Notes: a model not told the origin generated them from the sequence alone. Shown: positions 8,884-18,131, counted from the first letter of the stretch. The stretch is DNA of 64,000 nt from Streptomyces sp. TP-A0356 (GCF_001417775.1 NZ_BBZJ01000023.1:186001-250000), one strand, 5' to 3'. A program made the numbers and translations.

Positions 8884-9015
8884 CCCCGAGGACCGGCCAC
8901 GGAGTGGTGGACGACGGCACCCGGCCGCTGTGACAAGGTGGGTCGGCTCTCCGAGACGGCACACCGGGACGAGGACGAACGCGCCGCCTGACCACCGTGC
9001 TTCGTGCGGTGAGCT

Positions 9016-11667
9016 CTATGCCATATCGGCGGAGTGGCGCGGTGCGAACCCCGACCGGACCCTGCCGAAGTCGTTCATCGTCTTCACGGTGTGCAGGAAC
9101 CCGCCACCTGTCGACACGTCGCTGAAGGCGACCGTCGTGCCCAGCGTCCCGGCCAGGGTCATGAACTTGCGGATCGTGACCTGGTCGTCGCGGAACTCGT
9201 CTGCCGGGAGGTGGCGGTGCGCGGCATCCAGGGCTCGCAGATGCTGCTCCAGCCGGTTCTTGGCCGCCTCCTTGTCATGGTCGTAGAGGTCGTCCAGCGC
9301 GTAGAAGGTGACCTCACTGGTCCACAGTCCGACCGCGTGCACCGTGACGGTCTCCTCGGAGAGCGTCGGGCTCCCGGCGAGGTCGATCGCGTGGCGGCGG
9401 CTGTCGCGGGCCGCGGTGTCCACGTACTGCACGGTCGCGGTCCCCAGGCTCGACAGATCACGGCCCGGTGGCACCCGCACCTCCAGGACGACCCAGTACG
9501 TCTCCTCGAAGGCGAGGTCGGGCGCGAAGATCCGGATCCCCTTCTCCTCGGTGATGATGTCGGACAGCGCCTCGGTGCCGTAGTCCTCGCGGGCGCGTTG
9601 CGCGGCCAGGGCCGCATCGTGGAGCACGGCGGCCCGGACCCTCGGGTCGACGACCAGGTCGTGCCCGTACAGATGGCGGACCTCCACCTCGGGGTCGATC
9701 TCGATCCTGAGCTGGATGTCGATGGCGGCCAGGTGGTCGCGTCGGCTGAGGTCGGCGTGCAGGTCCGCCGCGACCTGCTCGGGACGGGTCACCAAGGTCG
9801 AGTGACCCCCCGCGAGCCCCGCGAGGGCCGCCAGTTCGGGCATGCGGGCGTCGGAGCCGAAGCCGAAGCACGACAGCGTGAGGTCGCCGCGCAGCTTGGC
9901 CGCGATGTTCGTACGGATGGTGATCCAGTCGCGCTCTCCTGATGTCGGATCGCCGTCGGAGAAGAGATAGAGGCAGTTGACGGTGCGACCGCTGCGGGCC
10001 TGGCGGCTGATCTCGTCGATGCCGTACTGCACCCCGAGGTTGATGTCCGTCGCGCCCGACGCAGTCATCCCGGCGACCGCCTCCGCGAAACGGTCGGTGG
10101 TCAGGTCCTTCTTGGCGACCGCGGGCAGCAGGGTGCGCACGGTGTGATCGAAGGTGATGACGCCCAGGCAGTCCATGGGCCGCAGTTCCTCATAGAGGGC
10201 GTGCAGCGCGGACTTGACGGTGGCGAGCTTCTCGCCCGCCATGGAGCTGCTGGTGTCCACGACGAACACGAAGTTCACGGCGAGCGGTTCGGTGGCGGGC
10301 GCGTCGGGGGGAGGGGCGTCGCCCGCCTTGAGCGTGATCTCCACGAAGTGGGTCGTGGCCTCGTTCGCCTTGAACGCGCCCGGCGCGGCGGCGAGTCCAT
10401 GACTGACGGCGACGGCCTCGCCGGGGCGGGGGCCGGGCACCTGCTCGGTACGGGCCACGACGAAGTCGTCGAACCGGACCTGATCCTGCCCGACGATGAC
10501 ACCTTGCTCGATCAGGTCCTTCACCCCGAGCGCCGACCGGGTGCCGAAGGCGTTGTTACGGCGGATGAAGAGGCCGTCGTGGGGGAGGGGCTCGCTGGGG
10601 TCGCGAGGGTGGGGCGGGTCCTGCGGTCCGCCGTACCAGTTGACGGAGCCGATGAATCCGGCCTGGAACACATTGCCGGTCACATGGCCCGAGAGCTTGT
10701 TCGTGGTTGCCTCCTTGGAGGCTCTGCGGACTGCGGACTGTTGCCACCGCAGGGGATCGAAGGGGCCAGCAGCAGCGGCAGCCGGTCCGGCAGAGGCGGC
10801 GGCCGCGGGAGGCGCGGACCGGGGAGCGGAGGCGGGCCGGGGAAGGGAGGCACGCCGGGGCGGGGAGGCGGGCGCCGGCGAAGGCGGAGACGGGGGCAGG
10901 GAGGCGGGTGCGGGGGCGCGGTGCCCCTGGTCCCGGTGTCGGCGCTCGTCCAGGATGAGATAGCGGGCCGTCTCCCCGGACTCGATCTCGTCGTGACCGT
11001 TGTCCAGCCCGGTGTGGAGGACGCGTCCTTGCCGCAGCCATCCCCACAGCAGGGCGTCCGGGGTTCCGGGACTGGGTGCCGGGACCTCGGGATGGACCAG
11101 GACGAGCGGTGGCTCATGCCCCTGCACGAGCGCGACCGCACTGCGCCAGCTGGCTTGACGGCCCGTCAGCACCGCCTGTACCGATAACCCCCGCTCTTCC
11201 GCGTAGGCACGGCAGTCCGCCTCGCGACGGCGGTCCCCGGGGTAGCGGCGCAGGCCGGGCACGGACCGCCGCACCTGGTCGACCACCAGGAACGCCGGAC
11301 GCGTCCGGGACGGTGGCTCGGGCACCGTCCCCGTGCCGTCCCGGTCCCCGGTGGCGCACAGCCGCAGCACCGTGCCGCTGTGCAGCAGGTACCAGAGCGC
11401 GGCACCGGGCTTCGGCTCCGACGGAACCGGGGCGGTGCCGGGATGGACCACGATCTCCGCGTCGGGGTGCGACGCAAGCTGCGCGTCCGCCTCCTCGACC
11501 GTCCGTGCCACCGGATCCAGCGGCGCGAGGCCGGCGAGGACGGCTCGCCGACGTGCCTCGGCCGCCCACCGGTCGGGTGCGCGGTGGCTTCCGCCCCCGG
11601 CCGTGGGCGGGCCGCTGTAGATCACGGCCGGTCGCCCGGCCTCCCCCGTGTTCACGTCACTCGCCAT
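9016..11667 (-). CDS. VWA-domain protein with resolvase-like repeats and a RHIM/BASS-like motif
   Basis: The 883-residue product starts at ATG 11667 (GGGAG six bases upstream). Residues about 1-260 hold two similar modules, each ending in a beta strand plus HP motif (DAEIVVHPGTAPVP and PLVLVHPEVPAPSPG) and a Trp-rich helix (ALWYLLHSGTVLRLC and LLWGWLRQGRVLHTG). A Pro/Ala-rich linker leads to GHVTGNVFQAGFIGSVNW at about residues 328-345, which resembles the bacterial amyloid signalling sequences related to RHIM. Residues about 462-640 are a von Willebrand A domain with a complete MIDAS: DTSSS, GATD and SDGD. The C-terminal region is like other VWA proteins (ARDSRRHAIDL). The protein is cytoplasmic by sequence. 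A role in regulated assembly or immunity-type signalling is inference from the motif. Confidence 0.8.
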   Translation of the reverse strand: MASDVNTGEAGRPAVIYSGPPTAGGGSHRAPDRWAAEARRRAVLAGLAPLDPVARTVEEADAQLASHPDAEIVVHPGTAPVPSEPKPGAALWYLLHSGTVLRLCATGDRDGTGTVPEPPSRTRPAFLVVDQVRRSVPGLRRYPGDRRREADCRAYAEERGLSVQAVLTGRQASWRSAVALVQGHEPPLVLVHPEVPAPSPGTPDALLWGWLRQGRVLHTGLDNGHDEIESGETARYLILDERRHRDQGHRAPAPASLPPSPPSPAPASPPRRASLPRPASAPRSAPPAAAASAGPAAAAAGPFDPLRWQQSAVRRASKEATTNKLSGHVTGNVFQAGFIGSVNWYGGPQDPPHPRDPSEPLPHDGLFIRRNNAFGTRSALGVKDLIEQGVIVGQDQVRFDDFVVARTEQVPGPRPGEAVAVSHGLAAAPGAFKANEATTHFVEITLKAGDAPPPDAPATEPLAVNFVFVVDTSSSMAGEKLATVKSALHALYEELRPMDCLGVITFDHTVRTLLPAVAKKDLTTDRFAEAVAGMTASGATDINLGVQYGIDEISRQARSGRTVNCLYLFSDGDPTSGERDWITIRTNIAAKLRGDLTLSCFGFGSDARMPELAALAGLAGGHSTLVTRPEQVAADLHADLSRRDHLAAIDIQLRIEIDPEVEVRHLYGHDLVVDPRVRAAVLHDAALAAQRAREDYGTEALSDIITEEKGIRIFAPDLAFEETYWVVLEVRVPPGRDLSSLGTATVQYVDTAARDSRRHAIDLAGSPTLSEETVTVHAVGLWTSEVTFYALDDLYDHDKEAAKNRLEQHLRALDAAHRHLPADEFRDDQVTIRKFMTLAGTLGTTVAFSDVSTGGGFLHTVKTMNDFGRVRSGFAPRHSADMA

Positions 11668-11926
11668 GTGCACTCCCCGTCGTTCGGGCGCCGAGCCGCT
11701 ACCGCGCGCGCCCGTTCCTCCGCCTGCCGGGTTCACGCCCCGGCCCCCCGAGACCGTGGAGGAACCCGTCCATGGAAGGGACTGTAGGGCCCATTTGTGA
11801 TGTTCGTCAGGCGATTCCTCCACCCGGTCCCGCACACCGCCCCGTCCGGCGGGTCTGCCCGGCACAGTTGTGATCGGATGGTGCCCACGGAACCCGGAAC
11901 CGGGGCCTCACGCGAAAGGAAGTACC

Positions 11927-12352
11927 GTGGCAACCACGCGCACCGCACACACCGTCTGGGAAGGCAACCTGCTTCAGGGCAACGGCGTCGTCACCTTCGA
12001 CTCCTCGGGCATCGACCCGCAGCCGGTCTCGTGGCCGTCGCGCGCCGAGCAGCCGAACGGCAGGACCAGCCCCGAGGAGCTGATCGCCGCCGCCCACTCC
12101 AGCTGCTTCTCCATGGCGCTGTCGCACGGACTGACCGGCGCCGGTACCCCGCCCACCAAGCTCGTCACCTCCGCCGACGTCACCTTCCAGCCGGGTGAGG
12201 GCATCACGGGCATCCACCTCACCGTCGAGGGCACGGTCCCCGGCATCGACAACGACGCGTTCGTCGCCGCCGCCGAGGACGCGAAGAAGAACTGCCCGGT
12301 CAGCCAGGCCCTGGCCGGCACGACGATCACGCTGTCGGCCAAGCTCGCCTGA
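11927..12352 (+). CDS. OsmC/Ohr family peroxiredoxin
   Basis: The 141-residue protein has both redox cysteines of the OsmC family, in SSCFSMAL and NCPVSQAL, and the N-terminal TVWEGNL/VTFDSSG strands. Family members reduce organic hydroperoxides using lipoylated or thiol partners in the cytosol. GTG 11927 follows AAAGGAAG and gives the usual length; the upstream ATG at 11870 would add an atypical extension. A perfect hairpin with a short T run follows at 12370. It is divergent from the VWA gene, with 259 bases between the two starts. Confidence 0.9.
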   Translation: MATTRTAHTVWEGNLLQGNGVVTFDSSGIDPQPVSWPSRAEQPNGRTSPEELIAAAHSSCFSMALSHGLTGAGTPPTKLVTSADVTFQPGEGITGIHLTVEGTVPGIDNDAFVAAAEDAKKNCPVSQALAGTTITLSAKLA

Positions 12353-12369
12353 CACCCGTACGTCCGCAA

Positions 12370-12402
12370 GTGCCGCGCCCACCCCCCCGGGGGGCGCGGC
12401 AC
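12370..12402 (+). terminator. Terminator after the OsmC gene
   Basis: GTGCCGCGCCC and GGGCGCGGCAC form a perfect 11-bp stem with a C/G-rich loop, and TTTT follows at 12408. This separates the OsmC gene from the dnaK promoter. Confidence 0.75.
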
Positions 12403-12450
12403 CGTCGTTTTCGGGGTACCCGCTCGAAGAGACGCCCGTGAACCGGGGGC

Positions 12451-12480
12451 ATTGACAAGGGGCCGCTCAAGTTTTGTGAT
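12451..12480 (+). promoter_or_regulatory. dnaK promoter overlapped by a HAIR-like inverted repeat
   Basis: TTGACA (12452-12457) and TGTGAT (12475-12480) are separated by 17 bases and make a good vegetative promoter 37 bases before the dnaK start. ATTGACA-N7-GCTCAAG (12451-12471) resembles the HspR-associated inverted repeat CTTGAGT-N7-ACTCAAG: the right half matches 6 of 7, the left half 4 of 7, and the spacing is exact. The site covers the -35 box, where a repressor would block initiation. HspR control is inferred. Confidence 0.55.
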
Positions 12481-12516
12481 GGAGTGCGGGAAGCGCCCTG
12501 GCGGAAGGGGACGGCG

Positions 12517-14379
12517 ATGGCACGCGCGGTCGGGATCGATCTGGGTACGACGAACTCGGTGGTGGCCCTCCTGGAGGGTGGTGAGCCCACGGTCGTCGCC
12601 AACGCCGAGGGCGCGCGCACCACCCCGTCGGTCGTGGCCTTCGCCAAGAACGGCGAGGTGCTGGTCGGCGAGGTCGCCAAGCGGCAGGCCGTGACGAACG
12701 TCGAGCGCACCGCGCGCTCGGTGAAGCGGCACATGGGCGACGCCAACTGGCGCTTCCCGGAGCAGGGGTCCGTCGACGGCACCCGCTACCGGGCGCAGGA
12801 GCTGTCCGCCCGCGTCCTGCAGAAGCTGAAGCGGGACGCCGAGGCGTATCTCGGTGAGGATGTCACCGATGCCGTGATCACCGTGCCCGCCTACTTCGAC
12901 GACTCCCAGCGCCAGGCCACCAAGGAGGCCGGGGAGATCGCCGGGCTGAAGGTCCTGCGGATCATCAACGAGCCGACGGCCGCGGCGCTCGCGTACGGGC
13001 TGGACCGCGGCGAGGAGCAGACGGTCCTCGTCTTCGACCTCGGCGGCGGCACCTTCGACGTCTCCCTCCTGGAGATCGGCGACGGCGTCATCGAGGTCAA
13101 GGCCACCAACGGCGACACCCACCTAGGCGGTGACGACTGGGACCAGCGGATCGTCGACCACCTCGTCAAGCGCTTCAAGGGGCAGTACGGAATCGACCTG
13201 GGCGTCGACAAGATGGCGCTGCAACGGCTGCGCGAGGCAGCCGAGAAGGCCAAGATCGAGCTGTCGAGCTCCAGCGAGACGACCATCAACCTGCCCTACA
13301 TCACCGCCTCCGCCGAAGGCCCGCTGCACCTGGAGGAGAAGCTGACGCGGGCTCAGTTCCAGGAGCTCACCGCCGACCTGCTCGACCGCTGCCGGACCCC
13401 CTTCCACCAGGCGGTCAAGGACGCGAACGTGAAGCTGTCAGCTATCGACCACGTCATCCTCGTCGGCGGCTCGACCCGGATGCCCGCCGTCACCGAGCTG
13501 GTCAGGGAACTCACCGGCAAGGACCCGCACAAGGGCGTCAACCCGGACGAGGTCGTGGCCGTCGGCGCGGCCCTGCAGGCCGGTGTCATCCGCGGCGACG
13601 TCAAGGACGTACTGCTGCTCGACGTCACCCCGCTGTCCCTCGGCATCGAGACCAAGGGCGGCATCATGACCAAGCTCATCGAGCGCAACACGACCATTCC
13701 CACCCGGCGTTCGGAGATCTTCACGACCGCCGAGGACAACCAGCCGTCGGTCGGCATCCAGGTCTACCAGGGTGAGCGGGAGATCGCCGCGTACAACAAG
13801 AAGCTCGGCGTCTTCGACCTGACCGGGCTGCCGCCCGCGCCGCGCGGCGTGCCGCAGATCGAGGTGGCCTTCGACATCGACGCCAACGGGATCATGCACG
13901 TCTCCGCGAAGGACCTGGCGACGGGCCGGGAACAGAAGATGACCGTGACCGGCGGCTCCGCCCTCCCCAAGGACGACATCGACCGGATGATGCGGGACGC
14001 GGAGCAGTACGCCGAGGAGGACCGCAAGCGCCGCGAGGGCGCGGAGACACGGAACCAGGCCGAGCAACTCGTCTACCAGACGGAGAAGTTCCTGCGGGAG
14101 AACGAGGAGCGCGTCCCGGCGGACACCAGGAGCGAGGTGACGGCGGCGGTCACCGAACTGAAGGGACTGCTGAAGGACGAGGCGGACACGGCGGCGCTGC
14201 GCACCGGGGTGGAGAAGCTGGCCACCGTCAGTCAGAAGATGGGGCAGGCGATGTACGCCCAGGCCCAGCAGGCGCCGGCCGAGTCCGCCGAGCAGCGCAC
14301 CCCGCCGCAGGACGAGGAGGGCGTGGTCGACGCGGAGATCGTCGACGACGACAAGGACACCAAGGGCGGGGCGGCGTAG
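12517..14379 (+). CDS. dnaK: Molecular chaperone DnaK (Hsp70), solitary copy
   Basis: The 620-residue protein shows all Hsp70 signatures: GIDLGTTNSVVALLEGG at the N-terminus, VFDLGGGTFDVSLLEIGDG, HVILVGGSTRMPAV, a substrate-binding domain beginning at TPLSLGIETKGG, and a lid followed by a C-terminal tail ending DAEIVDDDKDTKGGAA. ATG 12517 lies behind GGAAGGGGA. The usual grpE-dnaJ-hspR partners do not follow; the next gene is on the opposite strand, so this is a stand-alone copy. It folds and disaggregates proteins with DnaJ and GrpE in the cytosol. The HAIR-like element on its promoter suggests it still responds to heat stress through HspR. Confidence 0.96.
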   Translation: MARAVGIDLGTTNSVVALLEGGEPTVVANAEGARTTPSVVAFAKNGEVLVGEVAKRQAVTNVERTARSVKRHMGDANWRFPEQGSVDGTRYRAQELSARVLQKLKRDAEAYLGEDVTDAVITVPAYFDDSQRQATKEAGEIAGLKVLRIINEPTAAALAYGLDRGEEQTVLVFDLGGGTFDVSLLEIGDGVIEVKATNGDTHLGGDDWDQRIVDHLVKRFKGQYGIDLGVDKMALQRLREAAEKAKIELSSSSETTINLPYITASAEGPLHLEEKLTRAQFQELTADLLDRCRTPFHQAVKDANVKLSAIDHVILVGGSTRMPAVTELVRELTGKDPHKGVNPDEVVAVGAALQAGVIRGDVKDVLLLDVTPLSLGIETKGGIMTKLIERNTTIPTRRSEIFTTAEDNQPSVGIQVYQGEREIAAYNKKLGVFDLTGLPPAPRGVPQIEVAFDIDANGIMHVSAKDLATGREQKMTVTGGSALPKDDIDRMMRDAEQYAEEDRKRREGAETRNQAEQLVYQTEKFLRENEERVPADTRSEVTAAVTELKGLLKDEADTAALRTGVEKLATVSQKMGQAMYAQAQQAPAESAEQRTPPQDEEGVVDAEIVDDDKDTKGGAA

Positions 14380-14435
14380 GCCCGGGGTCGTCCCGGACCG
14401 CGGGCCCACGGACCGGTCCACGGCACCGGCACGGA

Positions 14436-15239
14436 TCAGGCCTTGCGCGCGACCCCCGCGTACACCGGCACGATGCCCTCCGCCTGGGCCGCCACGTCCT
14501 GCGGATCCGGGCGCCATCCGGAGACGGGGATCACGCCGGGGCCCAGCAGTTCGAGACCCTCGAAGAAGCGGGAGAACTCCGCGAGCGAGCGGGGGAAGAA
14601 GGGCGTGCCGCTCTGCCGGAACAGGCCGGCCGCCTTCTCGACGGCCTCCGGGTTCAGATCCGGCGTGACCTGGGACAGGATCAGGTGGCTGCCCGGCGTG
14701 AGGGCCTCGACGTACCGCTTGAGCAGGTCATGGACCTCGTCACCGAGGTAGTGGGTGAGCGCGATCAGCGACAGCGCGATCGGCTGGGCGAAGTCCAGGG
14801 ACTCGGCGGCCAGGGCCAGGACGGTGTCGGGGTCGCGGACGTCCGCGTGGACGTAGTCGGTGGTGCCCTCCGCGGTGCCGCGCAGCAGCGCCTCGGCGTG
14901 CCGCAGCACGATCGGGTCGTTGTCGACGTACACCACCCGTGCCTCGAGGGCGACCCCCTGCACGACCTGGTGGAGATTGGGTTCGGTGGGGATGCCTGTG
15001 CCGATGTCGAGGAACTGGCGCACACCCGCCTGTGCCAGCGTCCGGGTGGCCCGGTGCATGAACCGGCGGTTGGCGCGCGCCCCGCGCCGCACGGTCGGGT
15101 CCACGGCGAGTATCTTCCGGGCCAGCTCCTCGTCCACCGGGTAGTTGTCCTTGCCGCCCAGCCACCAGTCGTACACGCGCGCGGGATGGGGCCGGGCGGT
15201 GTCGATGCGGGTGGGTGCTGCTTCGCGACCGCTGGTCAT
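14436..15239 (-). CDS. SAM-dependent methyltransferase, DUF574 (Methyltransf_19) family
   Basis: The 267-residue protein begins with the family hallmark HPARVYDWWLGGKDNYP, followed by a Rossmann motif (FLDIGTGIPTEPNLHQV) and VVYVDNDPIVL for SAM binding. This family is expanded in Streptomyces and frequently sits beside DUF5753 helix-turn-helix regulators, as here: the regulator gene lies 42 bases upstream on the same strand. Substrates of the family are mostly unknown. It is convergent with dnaK. Confidence 0.9.
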   Translation of the reverse strand: MTSGREAAPTRIDTARPHPARVYDWWLGGKDNYPVDEELARKILAVDPTVRRGARANRRFMHRATRTLAQAGVRQFLDIGTGIPTEPNLHQVVQGVALEARVVYVDNDPIVLRHAEALLRGTAEGTTDYVHADVRDPDTVLALAAESLDFAQPIALSLIALTHYLGDEVHDLLKRYVEALTPGSHLILSQVTPDLNPEAVEKAAGLFRQSGTPFFPRSLAEFSRFFEGLELLGPGVIPVSGWRPDPQDVAAQAEGIVPVYAGVARKA

Positions 15240-15281
15240 GCGGATGCTCCTGAAGGTGTGGGGAACGGGTACGGCATCGGG

Positions 15282-16145
15282 TCAGAAGGCGTCGCGGTAC
15301 TCCCGGAGGATCGTCCTCGTGCGCTGGACGGAGGCCGACCTCGCGGACATGTGGTCCAGCACCTCCAGGTGCATGGCCACCTCGGCACGCGAGTCTAGGT
15401 AGAGGGCGCCGGTCAGGTACTCGCTGTAGACCATGTCGGGCAGCTCCGGCTCCGCGAAGCGGAACAGGACGAACGGTGTGTGCGTGCCCGGGTGCGGGCC
15501 GGAGGCGTACTCGGCGACCTGGAGCGTGATGCACGGGTTCTCGATGGCGGCGAGGAGCCGGTCGAGCTGGTCGCGCATCACCTCGGAACGGATGCCGACC
15601 GGGCGTCGCAGGACCGTCTCGTCCATGATCACCCACAGGTGCGGTGGGTCCTCCCGGGTGAGCAGCTTCTGCCGGGCCAGCCGCAGCGCCACATGCCGCT
15701 CGACGTCCAGGGGACGGACCTGCCCGACGGTGCCGGCCTCCAGCACGGCACGCGCGTACGGCTCCGTCTGCAGCAGCCCGGGCACGAAGTGCGGCTCGTA
15801 CGACCGGATGATGCGCGCGGCTCCCTCCAGGCTGACGTGCAGGCTGAACCAGTCCGGCAGCACATCGTGGTAGCGCTGCCACCAGCCGGGCCGGTTGGCC
15901 CCCTCGGCGAGGCGGACGAAGGCGGCGATCTCCTCGGCGGGTACCTCGTACGCCGTGAGCAGCACCTGTAGGTACGGGATCTTCAGCGCGACCTCGGCGG
16001 TCTCCATGCGCCGCACCGTGGCCGGGGCGACGCGCAGCACGCGCGCGGCCTCCTCGCGCCTGAGCCCGGCGGCCTCCCGCAACTCCTGCAGCCGCCGCCC
16101 GAGCACCACCTGCCCGACGGTGGGCGCAGCCCGCCGCTCACTCAC
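15282..16145 (-). CDS. Helix-turn-helix regulator with DUF5753 domain (Scr1-like)
   Basis: The 287-residue protein has an N-terminal XRE helix-turn-helix (LGRRLQELREAAGLRREEAA, APATVRRMETAEV) and a C-terminal DUF5753 region (FVPGLLQTEPYARAVL, DRLLAAIENPCITLQV, YSEYLTGALYLD). Members are pleiotropic regulators paired with small DUF397 proteins or methyltransferases; here the partner is the downstream DUF574 methyltransferase. The GTG at 16145 is only a base or two from GGGGAGG, which is unusually close, but no better internal start is visible before the HTH. Confidence 0.88.
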   Translation of the reverse strand: MSERRAAPTVGQVVLGRRLQELREAAGLRREEAARVLRVAPATVRRMETAEVALKIPYLQVLLTAYEVPAEEIAAFVRLAEGANRPGWWQRYHDVLPDWFSLHVSLEGAARIIRSYEPHFVPGLLQTEPYARAVLEAGTVGQVRPLDVERHVALRLARQKLLTREDPPHLWVIMDETVLRRPVGIRSEVMRDQLDRLLAAIENPCITLQVAEYASGPHPGTHTPFVLFRFAEPELPDMVYSEYLTGALYLDSRAEVAMHLEVLDHMSARSASVQRTRTILREYRDAF

Positions 16146-16211
16146 GCCACGCCTCCCCTACGTGCCGAAGCATGCGAGCAGTGTGACATGTGCGGGTGAA
16201 ATGCCGACCCG

Positions 16212-17039
16212 TCAGGGCCCAAGTGCCCGAAGGTACTTCACCGTCGAGGGGTCCGCGGGCAGGAACGTCTCGATGGCCAGTTCCGCGACCGTCACGTCCA
16301 TCGGGGTGTTGAAGGTGGAGATCGACGAGATGAAGGACAGCACCCGGCCGTCGTGTTCGATCTGCATCGGCAGCGCGAAGTACGATGCGTGCTCGCCCGG
16401 TTCGGGTTCCGTCAGCTCCGGGACCGGATACGCCGCCACCTCCTCGTACAGCGCGCGCAGGGCTTCGGAGCGCTGCAGGGCGATCTGACGGTCCATCTGG
16501 GCCAGCAGATGGTCGCGCCATGCGCGCAGGTTGCGGATGCGCGGCGCGAGACCCTCGGGGTGCAGCGTCAGACGCATGGCGTTCAGGGGCGGTGCCAGAA
16601 GCCGGTCCGGGACGCCCTCCAGGAGCATCGCGACGCCCCGGTTCGCCGCCACCACGTCGTACGTCGCGTTCACCACCAGAGCCGGATACGGCTCGTAGCC
16701 CTGGATCAGCCGTTCCACACCCGCGCGCAGCGCCGCCATCGACGGGTCGTCCAGCGGCGTCTGCGGGTAGCGCGGGGCGTAACCGGCCGCCAGCAGCAGC
16801 GCGTTGCGCTCGCGGACCGGGACCTGCAGGTGCTCGGCGAGCCGCAGCACCATCTCCTCGCTCGGCCGCGACCGTCCCGTCTCGACGAAGCTGATGTGCC
16901 GCGCGGACGAGCCGGCCCGCAGCGCCAGCTCCAGCTGGCTGACCCGCCGCCGCTCCCGCCAGCCGCGCAGCAGCGGGCCGATGCGCTGGTCGGAGGGGGC
17001 CGGTGACGGGGCGGCTGCGCCGGACGCGACAATGGTCAT
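16212..17039 (-). CDS. XRE regulator with MmyB-like ligand-binding domain
   Basis: The 275-residue protein contains an HTH (GPLLRGWRERRRVSQLELAL, HISFVETGRSRPSEEMVLRL) followed by the MmyB-type ligand-binding domain (YPALVVNATYDVVAANRGV, NAMRLTLHPEGLAPRIRN, LAIETFLPADPSTVKYLRAL), which has a PAS-like fold and is known to bind fatty acids in some members. ATG 17039 is chosen because the upstream frame is shadow sequence of the divergent gene; no clear ribosome binding site precedes it, so it may be leaderless. It is divergent from the ADP-ribosylglycohydrolase with only 27 bases between starts, so it probably controls both. Confidence 0.88.
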   Translation of the reverse strand: MTIVASGAAAPSPAPSDQRIGPLLRGWRERRRVSQLELALRAGSSARHISFVETGRSRPSEEMVLRLAEHLQVPVRERNALLLAAGYAPRYPQTPLDDPSMAALRAGVERLIQGYEPYPALVVNATYDVVAANRGVAMLLEGVPDRLLAPPLNAMRLTLHPEGLAPRIRNLRAWRDHLLAQMDRQIALQRSEALRALYEEVAAYPVPELTEPEPGEHASYFALPMQIEHDGRVLSFISSISTFNTPMDVTVAELAIETFLPADPSTVKYLRALGP

Positions 17040-17066
17040 ACGAGGACCGTAGTCGAGGAGTGGTGC

Positions 17067-18131
17067 ATGTACGACCGGCTGAACCCGTCCTGGGAGGCCA
17101 CGGCGATCTACCGGGCCCGGGTGCGCGGCTGTCTGCTCGGTGGCGCGATAGGTGACGCCCTTGGCTATCCGATCGAGTTCGCCGCCCTCGACCGCATCCG
17201 TGCCACGCACGGCGCCAAGGGCATCACGGGGTTCGTGCCCAGTGGCGGAGGCGTCGTGGGCCGCGTCACCGACGACACCCAGATGACCCTGTTCACCGTG
17301 GAGGGGCTCCAGCAGGCGCACGAGCGTGAGCGCCACAAGGGGATCGGCGGCGGCTGGTCCCGGCTGGTCCGCGAGGCGTACGGCCGCTGGTTCGACACCC
17401 AGCGCCTGTCCGGGCCGCCCGAGGGTGCCCACGGCCTCGCCGCGCAGCCCTGGCTGTACGCGCGCCGCGCCCCCGGCAACGCCTGTCTCTCCGGCCTCGC
17501 CCAGGGCTTCGTCCCCGATCCGACGGCCGAGCTGGGCCGCCCGGGCCCGGTCAACTCCGACTCCAAGGGCTGCGGCACGGTGATGCGCTCGGCGCCCTTC
17601 GGCCTCACCCGGGTGCCCGCCGAGACCGCGTTCACCATGGCCGCGCGCTGCGCCATGACGACCCACGGCCACCCCACCGGCTACTACTCGGCCGGCGCCT
17701 TCGCCGCGATCGTCGCGCACCTCGTCGAGGGTGAATCCCTGGAGGGCGCCGTGCTGCGGGCCCTGCGCCTGCTCGCCCGGTACCCCGGGCACGAGGAGAC
17801 CACGGCCGCGCTGCAGCACGCCCTCGACCTGGCCGCCGAGGGCTCGCCGACCGCCGAGAAGGCCGAGACGCTCGGCGCGGGCTGGATCGCCGAGGAGGCA
17901 CTGGCCATCGCCGTGTACTGCGCCCTCGCCGAACCGGACGTCCGAGGGGCCCTGCTGCTGTCCGTCAACCACTCCGGTGACAGCGACTCGACCGGCGCCA
18001 TCTGCGGCAACCTCCTCGGCGCCCGGCACGGCGACCACCGGTTGCCCCAGGAGTGGCTGGAGGGCGTCGAGGGCCGCGCCGAGATCACCGTCCTGGCCGA
18101 CGACTTCGCCGCGGAGTGCGCACGACATTGA
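17067..18131 (+). CDS. ADP-ribosylglycohydrolase family protein
   Basis: The 354-residue protein has the family's three metal-site motifs: GAIGDALG near the N-terminus, VTDDTQMTL, and the C-terminal NHSGDSDSTGAICGNLLGA. These coordinate two Mg ions in enzymes that remove ADP-ribose from arginine or other residues. Length matches DraG/ARH-type hydrolases. GAGGAG lies six bases before ATG 17067. It is divergent from an MmyB-type regulator, and the pterin dehydratase gene follows after 85 bases. The substrate is unknown. Confidence 0.92.
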   Translation: MYDRLNPSWEATAIYRARVRGCLLGGAIGDALGYPIEFAALDRIRATHGAKGITGFVPSGGGVVGRVTDDTQMTLFTVEGLQQAHERERHKGIGGGWSRLVREAYGRWFDTQRLSGPPEGAHGLAAQPWLYARRAPGNACLSGLAQGFVPDPTAELGRPGPVNSDSKGCGTVMRSAPFGLTRVPAETAFTMAARCAMTTHGHPTGYYSAGAFAAIVAHLVEGESLEGAVLRALRLLARYPGHEETTAALQHALDLAAEGSPTAEKAETLGAGWIAEEALAIAVYCALAEPDVRGALLLSVNHSGDSDSTGAICGNLLGARHGDHRLPQEWLEGVEGRAEITVLADDFAAECARH

